Origin: Tragulus kanchil
Taxonomy: Eukaryota > Chordata > Mammalia > Artiodactyla > Tragulidae
Direction of reading: 5' to 3'
DNA length: 64,000 nt
NCBI GenBank assembly: GCA_022376925.1
Contig: JAIOJX010000025.1
Span: forward strand, 9,517,141-9,581,140
Position 1 is the first letter of the stretch. Each line of letters begins with the position of its first letter. The notes under the pieces are model-generated. The model was given only the letters and a program-made list of their open reading frames with translations. It was not told the DNA's origin and searched no databases. This document shows, piece after piece, positions 11,699 through 23,030 of this stretch. The translations under genes were made by a program, and so were the position numbers.

Positions 11699-12757
11699 CA
11701 TGTGCGTATGCTCAGTCTCTTAGTTCTGACTTTGCAACAGTATTAATATTACTTAATTGCCAGCAGGTAGATGATGAAAAGGTGCTGTGGGAATTTGAAT
11801 TCATGGATGAAAGGCAGCAAGAGGTAGAAACAGAGCCTGAGAAGACAGGGCAGGTAGTGGATATTTTTCTGAAGCGTAAGTAGCTAGGCTTTTCTGGTCT
11901 CTCTGCAGACCTACGAGTTCACAGGGTAATCATTGTCACAGCCGTTATTATTAACACAATACTTTACCACCTGCTCTCACAGATTTTATTCCCATTCGAT
12001 CTGAGGGTGCCTGCTTTGTGTTGAGTGCCTAATCTTGAAATAAATTATTTACTAGATGAGGATTTAAACAGGTCTTTTGGATAAAAAAATGCATTACATA
12101 TTTATGAGCACTGATTTCAAGAATCATTTTGAAAGAACTATTGATGTTGCTGTATAGTAGAAATCTGAACTTAATCCCATTTGATTCATTCTTGGTTTTA
12201 TTTTCTAGAGGTTGCAGACCGTGTTTGTAAACCCCCCAAGGCCCATTTCCTCCTTGTAAGAGGAAAAATGCTTAGGTGCCTATCTGAAGCTTACGAACCT
12301 CTGACACTATTCTCAATATATTGGGAAAATCAATTTTCTGAAATTAAAATGAGGTGACATTAATGATGATGATAATGATCTAATGAAATGTAGGAGTTCT
12401 GATTCAATACAGCAGGAGAGAGGAGATGAAAATCCTTTGATGTCTGCTGTGAAGAGAGATCCCAGAAATAGTGTTCACTTTTACAATGCATTATTCCTTG
12501 AGTGTCCTCGATTTATTTATTTTTATATTTAGAAGTTATATCTACAGGTTACCGCCACTAACCTAGTTGTTCCCTGCATGTCAAATCCCAAAGAATCTAG
12601 GAGAAAAGAAAAGACAATTAAATGTCAGAAAAATTATTTTTTGAGCTCCTGTGAAGAGAAAAAAATAGGATAATTATTGTTTATTGATTGCTGCAGTAAT
12701 ATTTGCTTTTTTTTAGATTAAAAATATTATTATTAGAGGGAGTTTTTTTTCCTCTTT

Positions 12758-12802
12758 AAAGAAACAAGAAGAAAGGAAAAAAGAAAGAAGGAAAGCAGGG
12801 GC
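12758..12802 (+). repeat. Purine-rich (GAAA/GGAA) low-complexity tract
   Basis: About 45 bases almost purely A and G, of the AAGAAAGGAAA type, immediately upstream of the next duplication. Confidence 0.8.
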
Positions 12803-12966
12803 AGTTTGCAAGGCTACTGATGCCTGAGTAGAATTGCTAACTGGTTCCTTCTCTGTGCTGGGCTGTCTGTATTCACTCTATCACAAGCTTGAAGCCAGAC
12901 CTCATTTGACTGAGCCAGAAAATGGTCCTTTTGTTGCTGTTTTTTTCCCTAGTGTCATCTCTCATG

Positions 12967-12980
12967 GTTGCCCAGGCAAC
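12967..12980. promoter_or_regulatory. Palindromic RFX-type X-box (GTTGCC-CA-GGCAAC)
   Basis: GTTGCCCAGGCAAC is a perfect 6-bp inverted repeat around a 2-bp spacer and fits the known RFX consensus GTNRCC(N0-3)RGYAAC. No coding gene is seen next to it, so any enhancer or promoter role is inference. Confidence 0.55.
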
Positions 12981-13619
12981 CGGTGTGTATCCTTTCAGCA
13001 TAGGTTACTGGGCCCCAGGAAGGAAGTGCTTCGGCGCTGGCCTGCTATTTTTATAGAACCGTTACATAATACAATCTATTAAAGCTTCCTCTTGGTGTTT
13101 TATTGCACAAAGGGGAAATTAAGTTTGATGACTCCTAAATGTTGGATGGAGGATGTCAGGTGACTTGGATTGTTTGACTCAGGCCACATAGCAACAATAT
13201 TCCTATATGCAATTCAAGGAGAACTGATATACAATCACGCCCTTGGCAGTAATTGCCTGCCTGCAGATCACTGGAGGAAACTGAGCCCTCAGCTGCTCAA
13301 GGGTGCAAGTTCTGTCCAAGGGCACAATACTCTTTCTCTGGTAGGATGACAGCAGACAATGAAACACTATTCACTGTGAATGGGAATTTTAAAGGTGCAG
13401 CACATATGCTTTTAACAGGCAGGATGATTACTGGAAAGGAGAATTGGATCGAAAGACAGAGGACCAGGATTCTCTTCCCAGAATGACCACTGCAGCCTTG
13501 TGCGGATGTTGTGCACACTGCTCTCCTGCCAGGGTCAGCTATGCTGCTGGGTCCCAGGAGGGTGGCTCAGGAGAAGAAAAGCACAATAGCTTTTTAGTGG
13601 AGAGCACTGAGGGCGATGA

Positions 13620-13835
13620 GGCTTCTCAGGTGGCTCAGTAAAGATCCTGCCTACCAGTGCAGGAGACGCAAGAGACATGGGTTTGATCCTTGGGCCAGGA
13701 AGATCTTTGCAGGAGGAAATGACAACCCACCTCAATATTTGTGCCGGGGGAATCCCATGGAAAGAGGAGCCTGGTGGGCTAAAGTCCACGGGGTCACAAA
13801 AGAGTTGGGCATGGCTGAGTGACTAAACAACAACT
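13620..13835 (+). mobile_element. Bov-tA SINE
   Basis: Head GCTTCTCAGGTGGCTCAGTA, then AAGATCCTGCCTACCAGTGC, a box-B-like GGTTTGATCC, the ATCCCATGGAAAGAGGAGCC block and a tail ending in GAGTGACTAAACAACAAC. Diverged at CpGs. Confidence 0.9.
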
Positions 13836-14059
13836 ACATCTAAGGGTCATAGAGACCTTTGGCATTTGCAATGTGAGTTCAGGGATTCTTCACTTGCTAA
13901 CAGAGCCAGTAGGGCATACAACCTCTTCACCCACTCAGCTCTTAATTACAGGTTCCAGGCATTTGCCAGGCAACCGGTGTTTTTATCCTTTCAGCTTAGG
14001 TTTACTGAGCCAGAAAATGGTCCTTTGTTGCTGTTTTTTCCCTAGTGTCATCTCTCATG

Positions 14060-14073
14060 GTTGCCCAGGCAAC
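14060..14073. promoter_or_regulatory. Duplicated copy of the RFX-type X-box
   Basis: Same GTTGCCCAGGCAAC motif in copy B of tandem duplication 5. Confidence 0.5.
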
Positions 14074-14709
14074 GGGTGTGTATCCTTTCAGCATAGGTTA
14101 CTGGGCCCCAGGAAGGAAGTGCTTCGCTGGCCTGCTATTTTTATAGAACCGTTACATAATACAATCTATTAAAGCTTCCTCTTGGTGTTTTATTGCACAA
14201 AGGGGAAATTAAGTTTGATGACTCCTAAATGTTGGATGGAGGATGTCAGGTGACTTGGATTGTTTGACTCAGGCCACATAGCAACAATATTCCTATATGC
14301 AATTCAAGGAGAACTGATATACAATCACGCCCTTGGCAGTAATTGCCTGCCTGCAGATCACTGGAGGAAACTGAGCCCTCAGCTGCTCAAGGGTGCAAGT
14401 TCTGTCCAAGGGCACAATACTCTTTCTCTGGTAGGATGACAGCAGACAATGAAACACTATTCACTGTGAATGGGAATTTTAAAGGTGCAGCACATATGCT
14501 TTTAACAGGCAGGATGATTACTGGAAAGGAGAATTGGATCGAAAGACAGAGGACCAGGATTCTCTTCCCAGAATGACCACTGCAGCCTTGTGCGGATGTT
14601 GTGCACACTGCTCTCCTGCCAGGGTCAGCTATGCTGCTGGGTCCCAGGAGGGTGGCTCAGGAGAAGAAAAGCACAATAGCTTTTTAGTGGAGAGCACTGA
14701 GGGCGATGA

Positions 14710-14925
14710 GGCTTCTCAGGTGGCTCAGTAAAGATCCTGCCTACCAGTGCAGGAGACGCAAGAGACATGGGTTTGATCCTTGGGCCAGGAAGATCTTTGC
14801 AGGAGGAAATGACAACCCACCTCAATATTTGTGCCGGGGGAATCCCATGGAAAGAGGAGCCTGGTGGGCTAAAGTCCACGGGGTCACAAAAGAGTTGGGC
14901 ATGGCTGAGTGACTAAACAACAACT
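14710..14925 (+). mobile_element. Duplicated copy of the Bov-tA at 13620-13835
   Basis: Identical element at offset 1090 inside tandem duplication 5; not an independent insertion. Confidence 0.9.
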
Positions 14926-15509
14926 ACATCTAAGGGTCATAGAGACCTTTGGCATTTGCAATGTGAGTTCAGGGATTCTTCACTTGCTAACAGAGCCAGT
15001 AGGGCATACAACCTCTTCACCCACTCAGCTCTTAATTACAGGTTACAGCTCTGCACCAGTCTGATGTAAAGAAAGTGCAAGGGTGCAATGGGATCCAAAA
15101 ATCTACCCTCATCTTTCTATTCCTGGAGCAGGAATGAACCGTTTAACTCCTGGGAGAGATTTATGGTCACAAGTGAGCTGATATTGGGGTTCCTGGGACT
15201 AGAGAGAATCTGAGCTGGCCATAGTCTTGGGTCCCTTCACTCTCTCCCTCTGTGGCTTTATTTGCTCCCATCCCTTCAGCTAAACCATGAGGTCTCTGAC
15301 TCTTAAATTGGTGTGCCCAGCCTGCTTTTTTTCTGAGCTCATCTGTCTTGTATTTCTTGCTGCCTGATGGAGATTGTTTTCTGGGTGTCTCACTTTATCT
15401 CAAGCTCGACATAGCTTACAGGAGATACAAGTCTTTTGTTTCCCAACCCTGGAACCTTGCTGTCCTCCTAGTTTTGTGAAGAGCTGATTTCAGAGAATGT
15501 GAACTGTTG

Positions 15510-15660
15510 CTGATCACCTGCTCCAATCTTTCCAGTAATTAGATGAAGAAGATGAGGCTGAAGAGGTTAGGTGATTTTTTCAAGGTCATGCAGAGAGTTG
15601 AGAAAAGAGGGAGCCCCTCTCTCTGCTGGATCATCACTCCCTTCCACCAAGAATGTTAAG
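15510..15660 (-). mobile_element. MIR-type relic, antisense
   Basis: GATGAAGAAGATGAGGCTGA, then AGAGGTTAGGTGATTTTTTC and CAAGGTCATGCAGAGAGTTG match the antisense MIR core pattern. Confidence 0.6.
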
Positions 15661-15776
15661 CCCTCCTCCCTCATCAGGTTTTAGCAGTCCTTATCTCATG
15701 ATCCCTCATAATCTAGTCTTTATTTCCCATTTCCACTCCTGCCACAATAACTGAGGTTTTTATTTACCTCATTTTG

Positions 15777-16344
15777 TTTGTTGTTTGGTCACTAAGTCAT
15801 ATCCTATTCTTTGCAATTCCATGGACTGTAAGCCAGCCAGGCTCTTCTGTCCCTGGGATTCTCAAGGCAAGAGTACCAGAGTGGGGCTTCCCCTGGTGGT
15901 CCAGTGGGTAAGGACACCGCCTTGCAGTGTAAGGGGCACCAGTTTGAGCCCTGGCCTGGGAAGATCCCATGTGCCGCAGAGCAGCTGGACCGATGTGTCC
16001 AATTACCGAGCCGGAGCTCTGGAGCGCATGCGCCCAGAGCCGGCGCTCTGCAACGACAGATGCCACCGCGATGGGAGGCCCACAGGAGCCAAAGAACAAA
16101 GACGGATGAACATAGAGAAACGAAAGACCAATAGAAGTGGCCCGCCTGCTCCCCTCACTCCCCAACCCGACCCCCGCCCAAAATACATAAATAAATAAAT
16201 CTTTAAAAAAAAAAAAAAAGAGTACCAGTGTGGATGGCCATTTCCTCCTCCAAGGGATTTCCTAAGTCAAGAACTGAACCCACGTCTCCTGTATCTCCTG
16301 CATTGCAGGCAGATTCTTGACTTGCTGAACCAACTGGGAAGCCC
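15777..16344 (-). mobile_element. Bov-tA SINE, antisense, split by a younger SINE
   Basis: The two halves (about 15777-15883 and 16219-16344) are collinear antisense Bov-tA: the BovB-derived tail is on the left and the tRNA head (GGGAAGCCC at 16336-16344) on the right. The break lies at AAGAGTACCAG in the middle of the element and the sequence resumes there after the inserted SINE. Confidence 0.88.
15884..16218 (+). mobile_element. tRNA-Glu-derived SINE, long form, nested in Bov-tA
   Basis: Full-length plus-strand copy of about 335 bases. It has the tRNA-Glu-like head (GGCTTCCCCTGGTGGTCCAG), an unusual body with many intact CpGs (GAGCCGGAGCTCTGGAGCGC), a C-rich 3' module (CCAACCCGACCCCCGCCC), then AAATAAATAAATCTTT and an A-tail. 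AGAGTACCAG(A/T)GTGG flanks it on both sides as a target-site duplication. It inserted into an older Bov-tA, so it is younger than that family member. Confidence 0.92.
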
Positions 16345-16688
16345 TTTTATTTACCTCCAACTTAAGACTATTTTAGTTTCCTAATTAGTTGCTGCCTTTA
16401 ACCTCTAGCCCTTAAGTCAATCTGTTATATGACCTCTGGAGAAATCTCACAACTTTATCCTGTCACTTTATTACGCAGACTCTTCAGCTTGTTTATATTC
16501 AGGACTGAATTTAACTCTCCAGAATCTCACCTTCCCACTCACAACTTGCTTTTATCATCCATTCCAATCAGCGGCCCTCTGTTACGTTTAGGTTTATTTT
16601 ATTTGCCTTCATTCTCCACTCCCCCGCAACAGGTCAGAGATTCATGGACTGTTTTCCTTTTTTCATGTTATTACTTTAGACAGGATGA

Positions 16689-16873
16689 CATCTTTTATAA
16701 ATGATTATTTTGGGATTGTGTTGAGTCTTTATTGCTGCACGTGGGCTTTCTCTAGTTGGGGTGAGTGGGGCCACTCTGTAGTTGTGATGGCCAGGCTTCT
16801 CATTGCCATGGCTTCTCTTATTGCGGAGCACGGGCTCCAAGTGGGCCCTTCAGTAGTCGCAGCACACGTGCTC
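16689..16873 (-). mobile_element. CHR-2-type SINE, antisense, cut by the duplication boundary
   Basis: TTGCTGCACGTGGGCTTTCT, then TCTCATTGCCATGGCTTCTC and GGAGCACGGGCTCCAAG are the GC-rich body of an old CHR-2 SINE. It stops abruptly at 16873 where copy A of duplication 6 ends. Confidence 0.75.
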
Positions 16874-16979
16874 TTTTTTTTGGGTCACTAAGTCATATCC
16901 TATTCTTTGCAATTCCATGGACTGTAAGCCAGCCAGGCTCTTCTGTCCCTGGGATTCTCAAGGCAAGAGTACCAGAGTG

Positions 16980-17314
16980 GGGCTTCCCCTGGTGGTCCAG
17001 TGGGTAAGGACACCGCCTTGCAGTGTAAGGGGCACCAGTTTGAGCCCTGGCCTGGGAAGATCCCATGTGCCGCAGAGCAGCTGGACCGATGTGTCCAATT
17101 ACCGAGCCGGAGCTCTGGAGCGCATGCGCCCAGAGCCGGCGCTCTGCAACGACAGATGCCACCGCGATGGGAGGCCCACAGGAGCCAAAGAACAAAGACG
17201 GATGAACATAGAGAAACGAAAGACCAATAGAAGTGGCCCGCCTGCTCCCCTCACTCCCCAACCCGACCCCCGCCCAAAATACATAAATAAATAAATCTTT
17301 AAAAAAAAAAAAAA
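16980..17314 (+). mobile_element. Duplicated copy of the long-form SINE at 15884-16218
   Basis: Same element at offset 1096, including the target-site duplications and the host Bov-tA (about 16883-17440). Not an independent insertion. Confidence 0.92.
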
Positions 17315-17784
17315 AGAGTACCAGTGTGGATGGCCATTTCCTCCTCCAAGGGATTTCCTAAGTCAAGAACTGAACCCACGTCTCCTGTATCTCCTGCATT
17401 GCAGGCAGATTCTTGACTTGCTGAACCAACTGGGAAGCCCTTTTATTTACCTCCAACTTAAGACTATTTTAGTTTCCTAATTAGTTGCTGCCTTTAACCT
17501 CTAGCCCTTAAGTCAATCTGTTATATGACCTCTGGAGAAATCTCACAACTTTATCCTGTCACTTTATTACGCAGACTCTTCAGCTTGTTTATATTCAGGA
17601 CTGAATTTAACTCTCCAGAATCTCACCTTCCCACTCACAACTTGCTTTTATCATCCATTCCAATCAGCGGCCCTCTGTTACGTTTAGGTTTATTTTATTT
17701 GCCTTCATTCTCCACTCCCCCGCAACAGGTCAGAGATTCATGGACTGTTTTCCTTTTTTCATGTTATTACTTTAGACAGGATGA

Positions 17785-18126
17785 CATCTTTTATAAATGA
17801 TTATTTTGGGATTGTGTTGAGTCTTTATTGCTGCACGTGGGCTTTCTCTAGTTGGGGTGAGTGGGGCCACTCTGTAGTTGTGATGGCCAGGCTTCTCATT
17901 GCCATGGCTTCTCTTATTGCGGAGCACGGGCTCCAAGGAGTGGGCCCTTCAGTAGTCGCAGCACACGTGCTCAGTAGTTGGGGTTCCCAGGCTCTAGAGT
18001 AAGGGCTCAATAGCTGCAGCACCTGGGTCTAGTAGCTCTGGGGCACGTGGGATCTCCCCAGACCAGGGATGGAACCCGTGTCTCCTGCATTGGCAGGCAG
18101 ATTCCCCACCACCAAGGGAAGTCCCC
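17785..18126 (-). mobile_element. CHR-2-type SINE, antisense, complete
   Basis: Complete version of the element cut at 16873. It continues through the body to the tRNA-like head (CCAGACCAGGGATGGAACCC ... CCAAGGGAAGTCCCC) on the right. ACAGGATGA at 17776-17784 and 18127-18135 is a short target-site duplication. Confidence 0.8.
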
Positions 18127-18297
18127 ACAGGATGATTTCTGATACAGGACTCCCAGTCCTGTTCTCTGGGGCTTCTGGAAAATAAAAATGATATGGAACC
18201 GATGGAACCATAATGAGTATTTTGGGCAAAACTTCAATTATGCATTCAGAACATTTCATCGAGTATTTCTGTTATGCTCAAGCAGTCACCAAGAAAC

Positions 18298-18420
18298 ATA
18301 CAGTCCCTGCTGTGTGGGAGCTTATTAAGTCCAGGAGGCAGCTGTGACGTAAAAATTATATCGCCATTAAATACATGATTACACAAGGAACCCATTTATC
18401 ACAAATGTCCGAAGGGCTCT
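18298..18420 (+). mobile_element. L2-type LINE relic
   Basis: CAGTCCCTGCTGTGTGGGAG, then CTTATTAAGTCCAGGAGGC and ATTAAATACATGATTACAC resemble the 3' part of L2. Short and diverged. Confidence 0.5.
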
Positions 18421-19398
18421 GAAATCTAAGTGAGAGCAGGAGAGCAAAGAATGGGGGTGGGGTGGAGGTGAGTGAGGCGCAGCTTGGGCGTAAATATCCT
18501 AAGAGGCAGAGGAGAGGGTCCTAAGGAAATGAAAGGAGGGCTGGGAAGCCAGGGTGTGGTCAGGGAGAGGGGCAGTCTCTTCTGGCTGAGGGAACAGGGT
18601 GGGGAAAGCCTGGAGAAGCAAGGATCCAGAGGTTTTACAACCCCTGTGAAAAGACTAGGAGGCTGAGCCCTGTGGCTTTGGGGGACACTATACCATGTAT
18701 ACAAAATATATTGTATATATTATACAAATATAATACAAAGTATATTGTATATATGTATATATATAGTACGTACAGAAAGTTTTGGGAAGCCGCCCCCCGC
18801 CCGGGAGAGCACCCTATTTCTTTGTGGGCTTTACAGCCTATAATAAGTCAAATTCCTTTGTTTCTAGGGGAATCCTACTCTGTGGTAAAATTTCTACTTG
18901 GAAAAGTGCACAAATAATTGTGCCTCAGTAACAGTGTTTGTTTTAAAGATACTGTGATTTAGGGCATTGGGGATTGGTTTGAGCATTCCTCAAACCACTG
19001 GTTTAGGCCGTAGAGTTACATCTATTATGGTTTCTTATCCTAGGAATTTGGCCTTATTTTTCCTGTGGGAAGAAGTTGCTTTAAAAGTGTAAACTCCATT
19101 TCATTAAGGAGACGGTTCATGCAGGAACAATGGACGCAGAAAACTTCTGACTGTTTAACTTACATTCATTAAAATAAGAAAACATGGCCTCTTAGATACA
19201 GTGATGAAAGCAAACTTTTCTCATTACTCAGTTTAATTGAGTAATGGACATATGGCACATAGGAAAGGGAGGGGTTTAAAACGCAAAGATATAATTCAAA
19301 ATTCTTTTTCTTAAAAAACTTGACCTAAAAAAAGCTGCTCTGTGTGGAAGGGGAAAATAATAGAGCTGGAATGTTGTACGTGACTCTGTTCTATTAAT
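18421..19398. other. Unique sequence, no gene recognised
   Basis: Contains a G/A-rich block (18421-18665) and a TA-rich tract (18698-18769). No exon or repeat family could be supported. Confidence 0.5.
18698..18769. repeat. TA-rich low-complexity tract
   Basis: Degenerate TATA/TGTATA repeats over about 70 bases. Confidence 0.85.
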
Positions 19399-21711
19399 GT
19401 AAACAGGAAGGATGGAGAACATTTTAATTTTTTCTTTCCTTTTGGCAGACTCACAGGCCAGCTTCCTATGGGTGGAAATGGGCAATAAATAGCAGGGTAT
19501 CCAGTGGCCTCTTTCTAGGCCTCCTTGTTGCTAGCATTGGCAACAACTTCACTCCTCTTTTCTTTCTTCTTATTTTTAGAGTGTTGATATATTTTTTTTT
19601 TTCTTTCTCAGGGTTGAGGGTAAGGCAAAGGCCTGTCATTATCAGGGAATGAGGCGAACCACAGAGGCTGGTTTCCCAAGAATCTGCATCCAGCTGCCAA
19701 GCTGGTGGGTCAGAGTCATCAAGTTTAGTACCGCGGGTGGTTTTCCTGTGAAAGTGAGACTTCCTTTAAAGTAGTGCGCATGCACGCACGCACGCACGCA
19801 CGCATGCACAGACACATGCCAAGAAGTACTATGCATCCCCCAACCCCTCCATCTATAAATCTGAGAAAATATACCTCTTGTCCTTATTCTCTTCTGCAAA
19901 GAGTTCTCTGAGTTGAACTGTAAGCATAATACTAAGTAATTCCTGAAGATAAGAAATCATTCCATTTTTTCTCATGTTTTATGGTGATTCACCAAATTCT
20001 TTTCTGTGGCTTTGACTAAAGGACAGGGTTCCCTTTTCTACTAATGAGAAGAAGGCATCTCAGGTTTTAAAAAGGCTTTGGAATTCCTAAAAAAGAAATA
20101 GTTGCAATATTGAACATTTTGGACAGGCTAAGCTATTTGTGGGGAGCTGGGTAAAGGGGGAGAAAAAAAAAAGGAATAATAATAGTTTTTTAGTCAATGG
20201 CAACCTACCTTTAACACTCTTCAAGTGTAATAAAGTCACACATAGAGTGTTGCTATAAGGAGATGCCAAAAATATGATAGAGTTACAATTCTTCGTTCTT
20301 ATTGGAAGAAAAGAGAACTTTATTTTGGGGGCACTTTTCATTTGGGGAGGCACTCTGTCTTCAGGCAAACAGGGCAGAAGAGCCCTCATCAACTGTTTTT
20401 TCAAATTAAAATGCAAGGATCCTTTTCAGTGACCTTGGATTCTGTAATTGAGTGCATGCTTAGAGACCCTGGCAACTTGAGCTTGATTATTCTAATCTAT
20501 GGTCTGGAGGGCCATTGCTTCTTCAGTTATGTCTCCCAGAGGCTATTTCAATTAGTAAACAGGAAGGATGGAGAACATTTTAATTTTTTCTTTCCTTTTG
20601 GCAGACTCACAGGCCAGCTTCCTATGGGTGGAAATGGGCAATAAATAGCAGGGTATCCAGTGGCCTCTTTCTAGGCCTCCTTGTTGCTAGCATTGGCAAC
20701 AACTTCACTCCTCTTTTCTTTCTTCTTATTTTTAGAGTGTTGATATATTTTTTTTTTTCTTTCTCAGGGTTGAGGGTAAGGCAAAGGCCTGTCATTATCA
20801 GGGAATGAGGCGAACCACAGAGGCTGGTTTCCCAAGAATCTGCATCCAGCTGCCAAGCTGGTGGGTCAGAGTCATCAAGTTTAGTACCGCGGGTGGTTTT
20901 CCTGTGAAAGTGAGACTTCCTTTAAAGTAGTGCGCATGCACGCACGCACGCACGCACGCATGCACAGACACATGCCAAGAAGTACTATGCATCCCCCAAC
21001 CCCTCCATCTATAAATCTGAGAAAATATACCTCTTGTCCTTATTCTCTTCTGCAAAGAGTTCTCTGAGTTGAACTGTAAGCATAATACTAAGTAATTCCT
21101 GAAGATAAGAAATCATTCCATTTTTTCTCATGTTTTATGGTGATTCACCAAATTCTTTTCTGTGGCTTTGACTAAAGGACAGGGTTCCCTTTTCTACTAA
21201 TGAGAAGAAGGCATCTCAGGTTTTAAAAAGGCTTTGGAATTCCTAAAAAAGAAATAGTTGCAATATTGAACATTTTGGACAGGCTAAGCTATTTGTGGGG
21301 AGCTGGGTAAAGGGGGAGAAAAAAAAAAGGAATAATAATAGTTTTTTAGTCAATGGCAACCTACCTTTAACACTCTTCAAGTGTAATAAAGTCACACATA
21401 GAGTGTTGCTATAAGGAGATGCCAAAAATATGATAGAGTTACAATTCTTCGTTCTTATTGGAAGAAAAGAGAACTTTATTTTGGGGGCACTTTTTCATTT
21501 GGGGGAGGCACTCTGTCTTCAGGCAAACAGGGCAGAAGAGCCCTCATCAACTGTTTTTTTTCAAATTAAAATGCAAGGATCCTTTTTCAGTGACCTTGGA
21601 TTCTGTAATTGAGTGCATGCTTAGAGACCCTGGCAACTTGAGCTTGATTATTCTAATCTATGGTCTGGAGGGCCATTGCTTCTTCAGTTATGTCTCCCAG
21701 AGGCTATTTCA
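19399..21711. repeat. Direct tandem duplication 7 (offset 1156)
   Basis: Copy A is 19399-20550 and copy B 20555-21711. Differences sit almost wholly in homopolymers in the last 250 bases (for example GTTTTTTC versus GTTTTTTTTC). No gene or interspersed repeat is recognised inside; it does contain a GCAC repeat. Confidence 0.95.
19777..19808. repeat. (GCAC)n microsatellite
   Basis: Runs of GCACGCACGCAC with GCATGCA at both ends, CpG-containing. A near copy lies at about 20934-20965 in the second copy of duplication 7. Confidence 0.9.
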
Positions 21712-22160
21712 GTCTTAGGAGATATCAGAATATCATCAGAGAGTAGAGAGATCATCATCAAGTGGCAGTAGAGAGCTGTGAAATCATTAAATATTTGATG
21801 TTTTGATGAGCCTAGCGGTGAAGAATGTGTTTTCCTGTCCCCGTAGGAACAAGATCGTTTCACACAGAGGGGACAGGATTCTGTGCCTTTGCCTTCTGGG
21901 GGCCGGGAGATGTAGTTTAATGGGCATCTGGTATTATATTTTAAAATACCACTGTCATTTGAGTCCCTCATGTTTTGAAAATGTCTACTTTTTCATAAGA
22001 GAAATTGCAGAAGTTTTACCCCTGAATTTGTGTGACTGGGAACACGGCATCATACTTATATTAGAGCTTCCAGTTTCACTTCCTCTGTGATTACTGGCTG
22101 CTGCTTCCTGGGCTGCTTGTTAAGACAAATGACAAAATTTTATACAAATGTTGCTTTATT
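21712..22160. other. Unique sequence, no gene recognised
   Basis: No exon or repeat family could be supported between the end of duplication 7 and the next SINE. Confidence 0.5.
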
Positions 22161-22173
22161 GTCTGTTTGTAAT

Positions 22174-22471
22174 ATTTTTTTGGGGGGGCGGGTTGGGGAG
22201 GGGGACGGGTGGGCCTCTTCTCTTGGGCTTTCATTTATCTATTTTCATCCATCTTTGTTTACTTTGGCCCGCGTGGACCTCCCATCGCAGTGGTCCCTGT
22301 TGTCGCAGAGCGCCGGCTCTGGGCGCATGCGCTCCAGAGCTCCGGTTCGGTAATTGGACGCATCAGTCCAGCCGCTCCTCGGCAAGTGGGATCTTCCCAG
22401 GCCAGGGATCAAACCGGCGCCACTTGCACTGCAAGGCGGCGTCCTTACGCACTGGACCACCAGGGAAGCCC
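22174..22471 (-). mobile_element. tRNA-Glu-derived SINE, long form (minus strand)
   Basis: Minus-strand copy with the G-rich 3' module visible on the plus strand (GGGCGGGTTGGGGAGGGGG), CpG-rich body and tRNA head at right. GTCTGTTTGTAAT (22161-22173) and GTCTGTTGCTAAT (22472-22484) look like the target-site duplication, with two differences. Confidence 0.88.
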
Positions 22472-22919
22472 GTCTGTTGCTAATCTTAAACGTTGTCTGA
22501 AGTTAACAGTATAGTCTAAGACCAGCATCTAGTTCTCCAAAGGTTCAGACCTTACAGACCCCTTTAGTTTTTACAGATATCATGACGGTGCTTTAGGGTA
22601 TTTGCTGAATACGATGATGCAAGAGTTTTAACTACCATTCATTTCGTTTTAGGGGATTGGTCGAAAGTCACAGAACTCCACGTCTGGGTGTTATTTTAAA
22701 GGTCTTGTCCAATTTCTTAGTGTACAGATGAAGAGTAAGGAAGTGAAGTCATATAGTTGCTATGAGTGCCTGGTTGCTGGCCAGCTGTCATATTGGGACA
22801 CATTTTTCCCATGGTGATCACTTCCTGTACAGAGTCATGGCACCTGGCCAGGTATTTTATATGCATATTGGCTTTGAGAGAGCGCAATATGGAATCCTTG
22901 TACTAACACTGACCTCAAA

Positions 22920-23028
22920 CCTCATCTTTTTTTAGCTGTACAATGATGATAATAGTAATCTCTATTTCTTACAAAGATCAAATCAGAAGATCTATGTAAA
23001 AATTTAGCCCACAGTATGTACCCTGTGA
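22920..23028 (+). mobile_element. MIR-type relic
   Basis: CTCATC(T)n AGCTGTACAATGATGATAAT with AATTTAGCCCACAGTATGTA resembles the 3' half of MIR. Repeated near 24020-24125 by duplication 8. Confidence 0.45.
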
Positions 23029-23030
23029 AT

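Larger units (their letters stand above)
11007..12908. other. Unique sequence, no gene recognised
   Basis: Apart from the TG repeat at 11645-11696 and a purine-rich tract at 12758-12802 I see no recognised element. No frame has a plausible exon structure. Confidence 0.55.
12909..15044. repeat. Direct tandem duplication 5 (offset 1090-1095)
   Basis: Copy A is 12909-13954 and copy B 14004-15044. The spacer 13955-14003 is itself a distorted copy of the X-box region (CCAGGCAACCGGTG, then TTTCAGCTTAGG). This is what an unpolished read end joined to a finished sequence would look like. Confidence 0.95.
15787..17972. repeat. Direct tandem duplication 6 (offset 1096)
   Basis: Copy A is 15787-16873 and copy B 16883-17972. 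B has 3 extra bases in the stretch GGCTCCAAGGAGTGGGCCC. The unit includes the nested SINE pair and part of a CHR-2 element; the break at 16873 truncates that CHR-2 in copy A. Confidence 0.95.

Noticed and set aside
13046..13057. MEF2 site in CTATTTTTATAG
   Set aside because: The motif is 12 bases long and no 10-base window fits YTAWWWWTAR; at best it is TATA-like.
15785..16198. Repeated ~120-137-codon open frames over the GC-rich SINEs (also at 40430, 46258, 51853, 56693)
   Set aside because: They recur in several frames and on both strands wherever the same SINE lies and reflect its GC-rich, stop-poor body, not protein coding.
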